From contig NZ_JAVBHX010000011.1 in assembly GCF_030732065.1 (NCBI RefSeq), positions 1-64,000 on the forward strand: a stretch of DNA of 64,000 nucleotides, written 5' to 3'. The DNA comes from Oceanimonas aquatica. Lineage in GTDB: Bacteria; Pseudomonadota; Gammaproteobacteria; Enterobacterales; Aeromonadaceae. A program made the position numbers and the translations under genes. Positions 26,864 through 36,448 of this stretch are shown piece after piece (position 1 is the stretch's first letter; each line of letters starts with the position of its first letter). The notes below the pieces were generated by a model. It was not told where the DNA came from. It ran no database searches and saw only the letters and a list, made by a program, of their open reading frames with translations.

Positions 26864-26883
26864 TCGATGCGCCTTTACTTCAA

Positions 26884-26905
26884 TATTTGTAATATTATAA
26901 CATTC
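26884..26905. promoter_or_regulatory. Zur-box-like operator between znuC and znuA
   Basis: On the minus strand GAATGTTATAATATTACAAA closely resembles the enterobacterial Zur site (core ATGTTATAATATxACA). It is central in the divergent znuCB/znuA promoter region, where one dimer pair could repress both directions when zinc is plentiful. Confidence 0.8.
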
Positions 26906-26949
26906 TCAACCACGCGAATTCCATTCACAATCACTCGAGTATTCCCGCC

Positions 26950-27960
26950 ATGAGAGCCCTGTTTTTTCTGACCCTGCTGCTTGCCGGCCAGGCCAGTGCC
27001 GTTGAAGTCCTGACCACCGTCAAGCCATTGCAATTGATCGCCAACGCCATCACTCAGGGTGGACAGCCTGCCGAGTTGCTGCTCAAACCAGGCACCTCAC
27101 CCCACGACTATGCACTCAAGCCCTCGGATCTGCGCCGCATTCAGGGCGCGGATCTGGTGATCTGGGTGGGGCCGGATCTGGAAGGCTTTCTTGTGCCCTT
27201 GCTGGCCAATCGCAACAACAGTCTGGCGCTGATGGAGCAACTGCCTATTGAGGCACACAAAGAACACGACAATGATGAGCACCATGACGAGCATGCTCAT
27301 CATGAAGAACACGAGCAGCACGATGAACATGAGCACCATGATGAACATGAACACCATGATCGGGACGCACATGATAACGGCAAAATCGTGATCACCCAGC
27401 ATGAAGATCAGGACGATCATCATGGCCACGATCATGGCAGCCGGGATCCCCATGTCTGGCTGGATCCCCACCATGGCCTGCACATCGCCCGCCTGATCGC
27501 CGGACGCCTGAGTGAGCTGGATCCGGAAAACCTTGAGCGATATCAACACAACCTGGCGCTGTTTGAGTCAAAGTTGCGCGACACAGACAATCGCGTGGCC
27601 GAGCGCCTGGCCCCGGCCAGGAAAAAGGGCTACTTCGTGTTTCACGATGCCTACGGCTACTGGGAAGACCATTACCGGATTCCGGCACTGGGTTATTTCA
27701 CCGTCAGTCCCGAGCGGGCACCGGGCGCACAAACCGTGGCACGCATTCACAAGGCGCTGAAAGAGGCCAGTGCCGAGTGCGTGTTTGCCGAGCCCCAGTT
27801 TCGCCCCGCCGTGGTCAATGCCGTGGTGCGCGACACACAGGCCCGGGTGGCGGTGCTCGATCCCCTGGCCGGCGAGATTCAGAACGGTCCGGACGGTTAT
27901 TTCGAGTTCATGCTCAAGTTGGCCGATGACATGGCCGTTTGTCTGTTGAATGAAAGATGA
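26950..27960 (+). CDS. znuA: Zinc ABC transporter substrate-binding protein ZnuA
   Basis: A periplasmic zinc-binding lipocluster A-1 protein of 336 residues. Signal peptide about residues 1-18 (ending GQASA). Zinc ligands are expected at SPHDYAL, the DPHVWLDPHH region and VFHDAYGYW, with FAEPQF late. Between about residues 98 and 160 is a very His/Asp/Glu-rich loop with around 20 histidines, longer than usual. Its DNA is made of repeated GAACATGAGCACCATGAT-like units, implying repeat expansion. Confidence 0.96.
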   Translation: MRALFFLTLLLAGQASAVEVLTTVKPLQLIANAITQGGQPAELLLKPGTSPHDYALKPSDLRRIQGADLVIWVGPDLEGFLVPLLANRNNSLALMEQLPIEAHKEHDNDEHHDEHAHHEEHEQHDEHEHHDEHEHHDRDAHDNGKIVITQHEDQDDHHGHDHGSRDPHVWLDPHHGLHIARLIAGRLSELDPENLERYQHNLALFESKLRDTDNRVAERLAPARKKGYFVFHDAYGYWEDHYRIPALGYFTVSPERAPGAQTVARIHKALKEASAECVFAEPQFRPAVVNAVVRDTQARVAVLDPLAGEIQNGPDGYFEFMLKLADDMAVCLLNER

Positions 27961-28023
27961 ACACTCGGTAACGAATTTTTGTATAATGCCGAACTTTCGT
28001 GATGAACGATGCACTAACCTCGG

Positions 28024-28044
28024 TGGCCCGACTTTTTCGGGCCA
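28024..28044 (+). terminator. Hairpin downstream of znuA
   Basis: TGGCCCGA and TCGGGCCA form an 8-bp stem around CTTTT. Only a weak T-run (ATTTAG) follows, so it may be a weak terminator or part of the mepM leader. A TATAAT-like box occurs at about 27975. Confidence 0.45.
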
Positions 28045-28153
28045 TTTAGTAATAAGAAGACGACCATTTAGTCTTATATGGTTATAAAAACGTCGAACAA
28101 TAAAACGGTAACAACATGCATCGTGTAGTATTCCACTGGCACAGGTAATCCGG

Positions 28154-29509
28154 ATGAATTTTCTCCGCCCGATACAAAGCAGACTGCAAGACCTGCCCTC
28201 GCCCCTGCCCCGGCGGCACCTTTACGGCATTGTGCTGCTCAGCGGTCTGACCCTCTCCACCGCGGCCCTGATCCCCACCCCCGGCGAACTGATGGACAAA
28301 CCGGTACGCATCAGCATACCGGCCAGCCTGCACGTGCCCCAGCACCCGCAGGAACAGGAGCAGGTCGAGAGCACCGAATTCTATACTCTGCCCAACGACG
28401 ACATCGGCGCCGCCGAGCCGGTGGATGCCCTGGATGAAATCGCCGCCAGCGAGCCCGAGTGGCAGGAATACGTGGTGCAGAACGGCGATACCCTGAGCAC
28501 CATCTTCAACGGCCTGGGCCTGCCCCTGGCCACCATGTACAAACTGCTCGATGCCGATGAAAACCGGGTACTCGATGGCCTGCGTCCCGGCCAGACCCTG
28601 CATCTGATGATCGACGAAAACAACCTCCTGCAGGAATTCAAGATCCAGCGGGATATCATGCATACCCGCATCTTCAGCCGCAGCGGCGAAGGCTATGAAA
28701 GCCGGCTGAAAACCGAGGAAAGCCACTGGGAAAGCCGCAACCTCAGGGGCACCATCAACGGCAGCTTCTACCTCAGCGCCCGCAGCGCCGGCCTCTCCGC
28801 CGGTCAGATCCAGAAAATCGCCAACCTGTTCCAGTGGCAGCTCAACTTTGCCCGGGATCTGCGTCAGGGCGACAGTTTCCGGGTGGTGGTCAAGCGTGAA
28901 TTCGTGGAAGGCCAGAGCACCGGCAAGGCCGAACTGCAGGCAGTGGAAATCGTAAACCACGGTCGCACCTACCAGGCCTTCCGCCACGAAGACGGCAATT
29001 TCTACGATGACGAAGGCAACAGCATGGAGCGTGGCTTTGTGCGCATTCCGCTGAAGCACCACGCCCGCATCAGCTCCAACTTCAACCTGCACCGCAAGCA
29101 CCCGGTCACCGGCCGCATTCGCCCCCACAAGGGCACCGACTTTGCCGTGCCCACCGGCACCGCGGTGCTGGCCCCGGGCGACGGCGTGGTGGTCAAGGCA
29201 GTGCGCCACCGCCTGGCGGGCAACTACCTGGTGATCCGCCACGGCCGCAAGTACACCACCCGTTTTCTGCACCTGAGCAAGTTCCTGGTAAAACCGGGTG
29301 ACAAGGTGCGCCGCGGAGACCGTATTGCACTGTCGGGCAATACCGGCCGCTCCACCGGTCCGCACCTGCACTACGAGTTTCTGGTCAACAACCGGCCGGT
29401 AGACCCCATGCAGGTCAAGCTGCCCATGGCCGAAGGCCTGACCGGGAGCGCCCGCAAGCAATTTCTGGCAAAGGTGGCGCAGTACAAGCAACAACTCGCC
29501 GCCGGCTAA
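28154..29509 (+). CDS. mepM: Murein DD-endopeptidase MepM
   Basis: MepM cleaves D-Ala-mDAP crosslinks in the cell wall during growth. The 451-residue protein has an N-terminal membrane anchor (LYGIVLLSGLTLSTAALI), an OapA/LysM-like region (YVVQNGDTLSTIFNGLGL) and a C-terminal M23 (LytM) domain. Zinc ligands: His325 and Asp329 in HKGTDFAVP, and the HLHYEF motif later. Its position beside znuA is as in E. coli. Confidence 0.94.
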   Translation: MNFLRPIQSRLQDLPSPLPRRHLYGIVLLSGLTLSTAALIPTPGELMDKPVRISIPASLHVPQHPQEQEQVESTEFYTLPNDDIGAAEPVDALDEIAASEPEWQEYVVQNGDTLSTIFNGLGLPLATMYKLLDADENRVLDGLRPGQTLHLMIDENNLLQEFKIQRDIMHTRIFSRSGEGYESRLKTEESHWESRNLRGTINGSFYLSARSAGLSAGQIQKIANLFQWQLNFARDLRQGDSFRVVVKREFVEGQSTGKAELQAVEIVNHGRTYQAFRHEDGNFYDDEGNSMERGFVRIPLKHHARISSNFNLHRKHPVTGRIRPHKGTDFAVPTGTAVLAPGDGVVVKAVRHRLAGNYLVIRHGRKYTTRFLHLSKFLVKPGDKVRRGDRIALSGNTGRSTGPHLHYEFLVNNRPVDPMQVKLPMAEGLTGSARKQFLAKVAQYKQQLAAG

Positions 29510-29520
29510 GCCGGCAGCAG

Positions 29521-29558
29521 GACATAAAAAAAGCGCCGAAAGGCGCTTTTTTTATGTC
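29521..29558. terminator. Perfect inverted-repeat terminator, mepM/hemE
   Basis: The two 17-base arms are perfect complements (A-run plus AGCGCC, then GGCGCT plus T-run) enclosing a GAAA tetraloop. Ends convergent mepM and hemE from both sides. Confidence 0.95.
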
Positions 29559-29600
29559 TTCGGTTTTCTCCCTGCCGGGGCTGGCCCCGGCAGACCATCC

Positions 29601-30668
29601 TTAGCCGGCGTGGTAAGGACGAGACAGCCGGTGTACCGACTCGATAAAGGCGCCGGCGTGCTCCGGATCCACGTCCAGATGAATGCCGTGGCCCAGGTTG
29701 AACACATGGCCGGGGCCATGGCCAAAGCCTTCCAGAATGCCGGCCACTTCCTGTTCGATGCGCTCGGGTGAGGCATACAACATGGACGGGTCCATGTTGC
29801 CCTGCAACGCCACCTTGTCGCCCACCCGGCGCTTGGCGTCGGCGATATTGATGGTCCAGTCCAGGCCCACGGCGTCGCAGCCGGTGGCGGCTATGGCTTC
29901 CAGCCACTGACCGCCGTTCTTGGTGAACAGGGTCACCGGTACCCGGCGGCCCTCGTTCTCGCGGGTCAGGCCGTCGACGATCTTGGCCATGTAGCGCAGG
30001 GAAAACTCGTTGTAGTCCCGCGGGGTCAGCACGCCGCCCCAGGTGTCAAAGATCATCAGCGACTGGGCGCCGGCCGCCACCTGGGCGTTGAGGTAGCTGG
30101 TGACGCTGTCGGCCAGCTTGTCGAGCAGCAGGTGCAGGGTCTGCGGCTCGGCATACATCATTTTCTTGATCTTGGTAAAGGCCTTGGAACTGCCGCCTTC
30201 CACCATGTAGGTGGCCAGGGTCCAGGGACTGCCGGAGAAGCCGATTAGCGGTACTTCGCCCTGCAGCTCGCGGCGAATGGTGCGCACCGCGTTCATCACG
30301 TAGCCCAGCTCCCCTTCCGGATCGGGAATACCAATGCGCTTGACGTCGGCAGCGCAGGTGACCGGACGCTCAAAACGCGGGCCTTCACCGGTTTCAAAGT
30401 ACAGGCCCAGGCCCATGGCATCGGGAATGGTCAGAATGTCGGAAAACAGAATGGCCGCGTCCAGCGGAAAACGACGCAGCGGCTGCAGAGTCACTTCGCA
30501 GGCCAGCTCGGCGTTACGGCACAGCGACATAAAATCGCCGGCCTCGGCCCGGGTGGCCTTGTATTCCGGCAGATAGCGGCCGGCCTGGCGCATCATCCAC
30601 ACCGGGGTGTAGTCGGTGGGCTGACGTGACAGGGCGCGTAGATAGGTATCATTCTTGAGTGGTTTCAT
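29601..30668 (-). CDS. hemE: Uroporphyrinogen decarboxylase HemE
   Basis: HemE removes four carboxyl groups from uroporphyrinogen III to give coproporphyrinogen III in heme synthesis. The 355-residue product has the signature [15 protein letters not shown] and [12 protein letters not shown] with its catalytic Asp, and [10 protein letters not shown]. The ATG at 30668 gives the standard [13 protein letters not shown] start. Divergent to rsd, the same pairing as in E. coli. Confidence 0.96.
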   Translation of the reverse strand: MKPLKNDTYLRALSRQPTDYTPVWMMRQAGRYLPEYKATRAEAGDFMSLCRNAELACEVTLQPLRRFPLDAAILFSDILTIPDAMGLGLYFETGEGPRFERPVTCAADVKRIGIPDPEGELGYVMNAVRTIRRELQGEVPLIGFSGSPWTLATYMVEGGSSKAFTKIKKMMYAEPQTLHLLLDKLADSVTSYLNAQVAAGAQSLMIFDTWGGVLTPRDYNEFSLRYMAKIVDGLTRENEGRRVPVTLFTKNGGQWLEAIAATGCDAVGLDWTINIADAKRRVGDKVALQGNMDPSMLYASPERIEQEVAGILEGFGHGPGHVFNLGHGIHLDVDPEHAGAFIESVHRLSRPYHAG

Positions 30669-30844
30669 TCCGTCGTTCCGCATCGGGTGGCAAAATTGGC
30701 CGCATTGTACCACTACCAACCGGGAACGCGAAAAAGCCAGACTCGTGCACTCCATGGTCACGAAATCGCCACCGGCTATTGACCGGGGCGTCGCTTTTCT
30801 TTACTTATAGTACTGAGCCCATCAGGCAGCCCACGGAGGGAACC

Positions 30845-31309
30845 ATGCTCGGGAAACTGGAACAGACCAAAGCCAGGCTTGGCGGCATTCACAAGGCACT
30901 GGACGCCTTTCTTAATGCCCGTCAGGCCCTGCTCGTAGAATATATTCGCCTTTCCACTCACCAAACCCTGCCCTCGCAAGCCGATCTGCACGAGTTCTGC
31001 GGTCAGCTGGTCGACTATGTCTCCGCCGGCCACTTTGAAATTTACGATCACGTGCTGGCCGCCTACGAGTCATCAAAGGGGAACGCCCGGGTACTGGCAG
31101 AGCGCATCTACCCGCGCATTAAGCGCAATACCGATGAAGCCCTGAACTTTCACGACAAGTACACTCAGGCCAGTGACGACACCCTGCTCGAGCTGGATCA
31201 GGATCTGAACCGGCTGGGTGAGGTGCTGGAAGAACGCTTCTCGCTGGAAGACCGGCTGGTGTCGGCCATCGATCTGCTGGATCACCTGGATACCAGCGAG
31301 CCGGCATAA
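30845..31309 (+). CDS. rsd: Anti-sigma-70 factor Rsd/AlgQ family
   Basis: A 154-residue all-helical protein. Rsd binds region 4 of sigma 70 and reduces its use in stationary phase. The sequence MLGKLEQTKARLGGIHKALD and the central FCGQLVDYVSAGHFEIYDHV match the Rsd/AlgQ family. An ATG at 30845 with GGAGGGAACC upstream. It sits beside hemE as in E. coli. The PilZ gene starts 9 bases after its stop. Confidence 0.9.
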   Translation: MLGKLEQTKARLGGIHKALDAFLNARQALLVEYIRLSTHQTLPSQADLHEFCGQLVDYVSAGHFEIYDHVLAAYESSKGNARVLAERIYPRIKRNTDEALNFHDKYTQASDDTLLELDQDLNRLGEVLEERFSLEDRLVSAIDLLDHLDTSEPA

Positions 31310-31318
31310 GGAGGCCCC

Positions 31319-31678
31319 ATGGCCGAACGCAGAGCCTTTTGCCGCATCGAGTTCAACGCCGATGCCCGGCTCACCGATGCCTCGGGCCGGCAATGGCCGG
31401 CCCGGGTCAGGGACTTGTCCCTGCACGGCGCCCTGCTCACCCAGGATAACTGGCAGGGGGAAAACGGCAGTGAACTGATCCTGCACATCACCCTGGAAGA
31501 CGGCGGCGTTATTCGCATGGAAGGCCACCAGCGTCACCACGAGGACGACGATGTCGGGCTGGAATGCGGCCACCTCGACCTGAACAGCGCCACTCGCCTG
31601 CGCCGGCTGGTGGAGCTGAACCTGGGCGACGAGCAGCTGCTGCACCGCCAGTTTGAACAGCTGCTTGGGAGTATTTAG
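31319..31678 (+). CDS. PilZ domain protein, probable cyclic-di-GMP receptor
   Basis: A 119-residue single PilZ domain. The c-di-GMP-binding motifs are complete: RxxxR at R5-A-F-C-R9 and DxSxxG at D32-L-S-L-H-G37. It has no other domain, so it probably acts by binding a partner. AAGGAGG is 5 bases before the ATG, and the gene follows rsd by 9 bases, suggesting one operon. Downstream the radA gene is convergent. Confidence 0.9.
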   Translation: MAERRAFCRIEFNADARLTDASGRQWPARVRDLSLHGALLTQDNWQGENGSELILHITLEDGGVIRMEGHQRHHEDDDVGLECGHLDLNSATRLRRLVELNLGDEQLLHRQFEQLLGSI

Positions 31679-31724
31679 GCACGCTCAATAGCCGTCATGC
31701 CGGGGCAAACCTGATATGGCGGCG

Positions 31725-33092
31725 TTACAGCGCCTCCAGCGCTTCTTCCAGTTTTTTCACCGCAATCACTTCCATGCCCTCCGGCGCCTGCTTGGGGCGG
31801 TTGGCCCAGGGCACGATGGCGCGGGTAAAGCCGTGCTTGGCCGCTTCCATCAGCCGCTCCTGACCGGACGGCACCGGCCGGATCTCTCCCGACAGGCCCA
31901 CCTCGCCAAATACCACCAGCTCCTTGGGCAGCGCCTTGTCGCGAAAACTCGACACCAGCGACAGCAGCAACGCCAGATCGGCACTGGTGTCTTCCACCCG
32001 CACGCCGCCCACCACATTGACGAACACATCCTGATCCGCCATCTGCATGCCGCCGTGTCGGTGCAGCACCGCCAGCAACAGCGCCAGCCGATTGTGCTCC
32101 AGCCCCACGGTCACCCGCCGCGGATTGGCCAGCTGGGAATAATCCACCAGCGCCTGCAGCTCCACCAGCAGCGGCCGGGTGCCTTCCCAAATCACCATGA
32201 CCACGGATCCGGTCACCTGCTCCTCACCCCGGCTGAGAAAAATGGCCGAGGGGTTGCTCACTTCCTTCATGCCGGTTTCGGTCATGGCGAACACCCCCAG
32301 CTCGTTCACCGCGCCAAAGCGGTTCTTGTGACTGCGCAGGGTACGAAAACGACTGTCGGCAGCGCCGTCGAGCAGCACCGAACAGTCGATGCAATGCTCC
32401 AGCACCTTGGGTCCGGCCAGGGTGCCGTCCTTGGTGACGTGGCCCACCATCAGGATCACCACCCCCTGCTGCTTGGCAAAACGGGTCAGCTGGGCCGCCG
32501 CTTCCCGCACCTGGCTCACCGAGCCCGGCGCCGACTGCACGTCGGCCACGTGCATCACCTGAATGGAGTCGATCACCATCACCGCCGGCTGCTCTTCCCG
32601 GGCCACATGACAGATTTGCTCGACGCTGGTTTCCGACAGCATGCGCAGCTGATCCCGGGGAAGTCCCAGACGCTTGGCGCGCATGGCCACCTGCTGCAAC
32701 GATTCTTCACCGGTCACATACAGGGTTTTCATGCGCCCGGCCAGGCCGCACATCACCTGCAGCAACAGGGTACTCTTGCCCGCACCCGGGTTACCGCCGA
32801 TGAGAATGGCCGAGCCCGGCACCAGGCCGCCGCCCAGCACCCGGTCCAGCTCGCGAAAGCCGCTGTCGATGCGCGGAATTTCGGTCATGGCGATTTCGTT
32901 GAGGGTCTGAACCTTGTTTTCCTGCAGACCGGCGTAACCGGCAAAACGGGCATTGCGGCTGGATGAGGTGGCCGGCGCCAGCCGGATTTCACTGACGGTA
33001 TTCCATTCCTTGCACTCGGAACACTGCCCCTGCCAGCGGGGGAATTCGGCACCGCATTCACCACATACGAAGGCGGTCTTGGACTTGGCCAT
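31725..33092 (-). CDS. radA: DNA repair protein RadA
   Basis: RadA is a branch-migration ATPase in recombination. The 455-residue protein has an N-terminal zinc ribbon (CGECGAEFPRWQGQC followed by SEC), Walker A GGNPGAGKST, the RadA-specific KNRFG motif (HKNRFGAVNE) and a C-terminal Lon-protease-like domain. Its usual serB neighbour lies two genes away because a PilZ gene has been inserted between them. Confidence 0.96.
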   Translation of the reverse strand: MAKSKTAFVCGECGAEFPRWQGQCSECKEWNTVSEIRLAPATSSSRNARFAGYAGLQENKVQTLNEIAMTEIPRIDSGFRELDRVLGGGLVPGSAILIGGNPGAGKSTLLLQVMCGLAGRMKTLYVTGEESLQQVAMRAKRLGLPRDQLRMLSETSVEQICHVAREEQPAVMVIDSIQVMHVADVQSAPGSVSQVREAAAQLTRFAKQQGVVILMVGHVTKDGTLAGPKVLEHCIDCSVLLDGAADSRFRTLRSHKNRFGAVNELGVFAMTETGMKEVSNPSAIFLSRGEEQVTGSVVMVIWEGTRPLLVELQALVDYSQLANPRRVTVGLEHNRLALLLAVLHRHGGMQMADQDVFVNVVGGVRVEDTSADLALLLSLVSSFRDKALPKELVVFGEVGLSGEIRPVPSGQERLMEAAKHGFTRAIVPWANRPKQAPEGMEVIAVKKLEEALEAL

Positions 33093-33163
33093 GCTGTCTC
33101 ACTCATTGATTCACAAGCTGTTATACTGGCGCAAGTTTTTCGCTCACTCAAGCATGCAACGGA

Positions 33164-35425
33164 ATGGACTTCAGCCCCTACAAAGCCCTGCTCAACCGCA
33201 TCATTCCCCTGAGCTACCAGCAGGACACGGAAAGCCTGCTGACCGGCCTGCTGCCCGATGCAGACAACCAGACCCGCTATCAGCTGCTGGCCGAGCTCAA
33301 CCGGCTCAAGGCGCCCTGTCTGCGGGTGCTGGATCTGAACAAACTGTTTCCCGGCCAGTGCCGGCCGGTGCCCCACCGGGGGCTGAACCACATGCTGCCG
33401 CCCCGGCTTGAGCAGCGCTTTATGCAGTTGCTGGGTCAGTACAACGGTGAATATACCCGTGGCCTGTACGAAACCCTTCTTGCCGATCTGGCCGCCATGC
33501 GCAAGCAGCCTGCCATGCTCAATGCCACCCCCTGGCACCAGCCCACCTTTGGCACCCGGCGCAAGGAGCCCCGGCTGCAATTCGTGACCCCGGTGCAACT
33601 GCATCTGGACGACGGCGACATTCAGGCCAACAGCCTGGATATTTCCATCAATGGCCTGATGGCGACTCTGACGCCACCCGTCGCCCTGCCCGCCGAGTTG
33701 TCGGTGTCCTTTCCCGAACTGGCCCAGCAACCCGGCATGAGCGCCCTGGTGGAACCCAGGCGCTTTCGGCTGGCCGATGCGCCTCAGGGCGACAAGGGCC
33801 GCATTCGGCTGCGCCGTATTGAGCAGGACGGCGCCTGGGATCAGGCGCTGGAGCAGTTTATTGAGCAAAACCAGAGCCGTTACGGCCATGATGCCCAGGA
33901 TCTGTTGGACACCGCCCTCGCCCAGTGCTGGGGCCAGACGCTGCTGGAAACCGGGCTGGGTCAGTCCCTGTTCTTTGACGAGCAGGGCCGGCTGCAGGAA
34001 GTATTGTGCAACCGCTTTGGCAAAAAGCTGCTGGACTTCTGGCGCCATGAACGCGCGGGTGATCTGCTGGCCAGCCTGCTGCCGCCGGCGCGGGTGCTCG
34101 ACATGGCGGCGCGCCAGCACGAGCCGGTGTTTCTGTACAGCTTTCGCATTCAGGGCAAGAAGGAAAGCTATTATTTCGCCGCCGAACAGCGCCGGCTGGA
34201 GAAGGAACAACAGCTCAGGCAGTTTATCAGTGACGGCCAGCGCGCCGGCACCCTGCAGCTCTATCATCTGGGCATTCGTCCGGTGCTGTTTACCGATCAG
34301 ATCACCGACAACCTGGACGCCCTGGGCCGGGACCGGCTGGCCCCGCTCAAGTGGCAACTGTGGCTGACCCCCCTGCCCGTGCCCGAACTGGCCGCGCCGG
34401 AGCCTGCCAATGCCCGCCAGTTGCTGCCCTACCGGGTGCTGCCCGAGGCAAGGCCCATCAGTCTGGTGTCTCTGCGTCAGCCGTCACAGCGCAGGGAAAC
34501 CCGGTTTCGCTTTGAAACGCCGGTCGAGCTGTTGCTGGAGGAAACTCCTGTCGGCGGCGTGACCGAAGATATTTCGGTCGAGGGCCTGAAAATCACGCTG
34601 AGCAAGCCGGTGGAGCTGGCGCTGCCGGCACTGGTGCAACTGAACCTGCCCGAGCTGAACAAGCTGGGCCGGGACTGGAACCTGAGGAAACTGCCCTACC
34701 GGGTGGTGAACCTGAGTGGTGGCGGCAAGGTCTTGCACCTGCATGCCCATGATCAGGGCAAAGGCCACGCCGCCAGTCGGTTTTTCACCGCGCTGCTGGC
34801 CCAGAACCAGGACAAGCTGCGCGCCCGCCCCGAACGTAGTCAGCAGCCGGCCTGGATGATGTGGCTCACCCGTCAGGCCCTGCAGCAACTGGCCGGTCCC
34901 GCCTTTTTGCTGGGCCGCAACGACGGCGGCTTTTACGTACAGGGCAGCCTGGCCAGTCCGGTGCGGCAGCGGCTGATGGGCCTGCTCACCGACGACCACG
35001 GCCAGGCCCAGCTGGGCCGGCTGATTTCCCGCCAGCTGTTGCAGTCCATTGCCACCACCCTGCAACGGCCCAATGGCAAAAGCCACCTGGTGGCAGAGGT
35101 CTGGCTGGCCGCCGATGCCAGCGGCACCGGCACGCCCGGCGTGCTGCTCAACCCGGCTCCGGCGGAACAACGGCGGTTACTGGATGGCCAGCGCCGGGTC
35201 ACCGTGTGCCTGGCAGTGGTCAACCGCCTGCAACTGCGCCAGCTCGACTTCTACGTGCCCGAGTGGCATCGGCTGACCGAGGCGTCGCTGTACAAGACTC
35301 AGGTGCTGGAACAAAACCTGGCCGAGCTGGCCCTGCAATGCCAGGTGTTCAATATTACCGACCTGGCCCAACAGCGTTGTCGTCTCAGCGCGCCTGCAAC
35401 AAGCCCAGCACCCCTTCCAGACTGA
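33164..35425 (+). CDS. Large protein with two PilZ domains
   Basis: A 753-residue protein with no signal peptide or membrane span. Two PilZ motifs are visible: R133-K-E-P-R137 followed by DISINGL, and R443-E-T-R-like block (residues 443-447) followed by DISVEGLKITL. Regions 1-125 and 230-430 do not resemble known domains to me. PilZ segments bind cyclic-di-GMP, so this is a candidate signalling effector, possibly in motility or surface attachment. It ends inside the convergent serB gene (41-base overlap). It lies between radA and serB, a spot not occupied in E. coli. Confidence 0.85.
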   Translation: MDFSPYKALLNRIIPLSYQQDTESLLTGLLPDADNQTRYQLLAELNRLKAPCLRVLDLNKLFPGQCRPVPHRGLNHMLPPRLEQRFMQLLGQYNGEYTRGLYETLLADLAAMRKQPAMLNATPWHQPTFGTRRKEPRLQFVTPVQLHLDDGDIQANSLDISINGLMATLTPPVALPAELSVSFPELAQQPGMSALVEPRRFRLADAPQGDKGRIRLRRIEQDGAWDQALEQFIEQNQSRYGHDAQDLLDTALAQCWGQTLLETGLGQSLFFDEQGRLQEVLCNRFGKKLLDFWRHERAGDLLASLLPPARVLDMAARQHEPVFLYSFRIQGKKESYYFAAEQRRLEKEQQLRQFISDGQRAGTLQLYHLGIRPVLFTDQITDNLDALGRDRLAPLKWQLWLTPLPVPELAAPEPANARQLLPYRVLPEARPISLVSLRQPSQRRETRFRFETPVELLLEETPVGGVTEDISVEGLKITLSKPVELALPALVQLNLPELNKLGRDWNLRKLPYRVVNLSGGGKVLHLHAHDQGKGHAASRFFTALLAQNQDKLRARPERSQQPAWMMWLTRQALQQLAGPAFLLGRNDGGFYVQGSLASPVRQRLMGLLTDDHGQAQLGRLISRQLLQSIATTLQRPNGKSHLVAEVWLAADASGTGTPGVLLNPAPAEQRRLLDGQRRVTVCLAVVNRLQLRQLDFYVPEWHRLTEASLYKTQVLEQNLAELALQCQVFNITDLAQQRCRLSAPATSPAPLPD

Positions 35426-36368
35426 GCCGGTTCAGGCACACCGGGGCCTGCTCCTGCACTAGCGGCTTGGCGTGCAGCGCCACACCCAGGCCGGCCCGGG
35501 CCAGCATTTTCAGATCGTTGGCGCCATCACCGATGGCCACGGTCTGGGCCAGGGGAATGCCGTGCTCGTGGGCCAGCTCGGCCAGAATATTGGCCTTGGC
35601 GTCGGCGTCGACAATGGCGCCGAGCACTTCACCGGTCAGCTTGCCATCCTCAATGCCCAGGGTATTGGCAAACACCGCATCCAGCCCCAGCTGCTGCTGC
35701 AAATGGCGGGCAAAGGGCACAAAGCCCCCCGAGGCAATGGCCACCTTCCAGCCCATGGCCTTGAGCCCGGCCACCAGTTCGGTGAGGCCCGGCATCAGCG
35801 GCATGCGGCCGATCACCTGCTCGATAATGGCGGCGTCGGCACCGCTCAGCGCGGCCACCCGGCGGCGCAGGCTTTCGGAAAACGGCAGCGCCCCTTCCAT
35901 CGCGGCCCGGGTCACGGCGGCCACTTCCTCACCCACTCCGGCCAGGGCGGCAATCTCGTCGATGCATTCAATCTGAATGGCGGTGGAGTCCATGTCCATC
36001 AGCACCAGGCCGGGGCGGCCGGGTTCGGGCAGCGCCGGCACACAGGCCAGATCCCAGTCGGTGGCCACCTGTTGCAGCGCCGCCTTAAGGGCCGGCGACC
36101 AGGCCGACAGCCGAAGGCTTGCCAGCTCGCGCCCGGCGACCGTGCTGACGGCACTCAGCTCGGTGGTCACGCCGGCCTCGTCCAGCACTTGCAGGCTGTG
36201 AGCCAGGGCCTGTTTGCCCAGTTGCTCCGCCAGCAGCACCAGCCGGCCTGCGGCCTCGGGTAATTGCCCGGCGATCCACTCTCCCTGTTGCCACAGATAT
36301 GCTTGCTGCTCCAGAGAGTCTTTCCATTCCACTACCCGCTCGGGCAGCCCATTCAGACACAGTGCCAC
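35385..36368 (-). CDS. serB: Phosphoserine phosphatase SerB
   Basis: SerB removes phosphate from phosphoserine in the last step of serine synthesis. The 327-residue protein has an N-terminal regulatory extension (about residues 1-115) and a HAD domain with DMDSTAIQIEC (nucleophile Asp and acid/base Asp), ASGGF and GDGANDLKML. Overlaps the 3' end of the PilZ gene. Divergent from the ytjB-like gene, a pairing also found in E. coli. Confidence 0.96.
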   Translation of the reverse strand: MALCLNGLPERVVEWKDSLEQQAYLWQQGEWIAGQLPEAAGRLVLLAEQLGKQALAHSLQVLDEAGVTTELSAVSTVAGRELASLRLSAWSPALKAALQQVATDWDLACVPALPEPGRPGLVLMDMDSTAIQIECIDEIAALAGVGEEVAAVTRAAMEGALPFSESLRRRVAALSGADAAIIEQVIGRMPLMPGLTELVAGLKAMGWKVAIASGGFVPFARHLQQQLGLDAVFANTLGIEDGKLTGEVLGAIVDADAKANILAELAHEHGIPLAQTVAIGDGANDLKMLARAGLGVALHAKPLVQEQAPVCLNRLSLEGVLGLLQAR

Positions 36369-36448
36369 GTTTCTTCCTTTACAACGACAAACCGGCGCTC
36401 AGGGTAGCGTATTGCTTTTTAAGCAGGCAAGAGACAATATTGGCCGCC

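Noticed and set aside
27280-27440. Repeated CATGATGAACATGAG-type sequence considered as a CRISPR or satellite array
   Set aside because: The repeats are in frame within znuA and encode its His-rich loop; there are no spacers.
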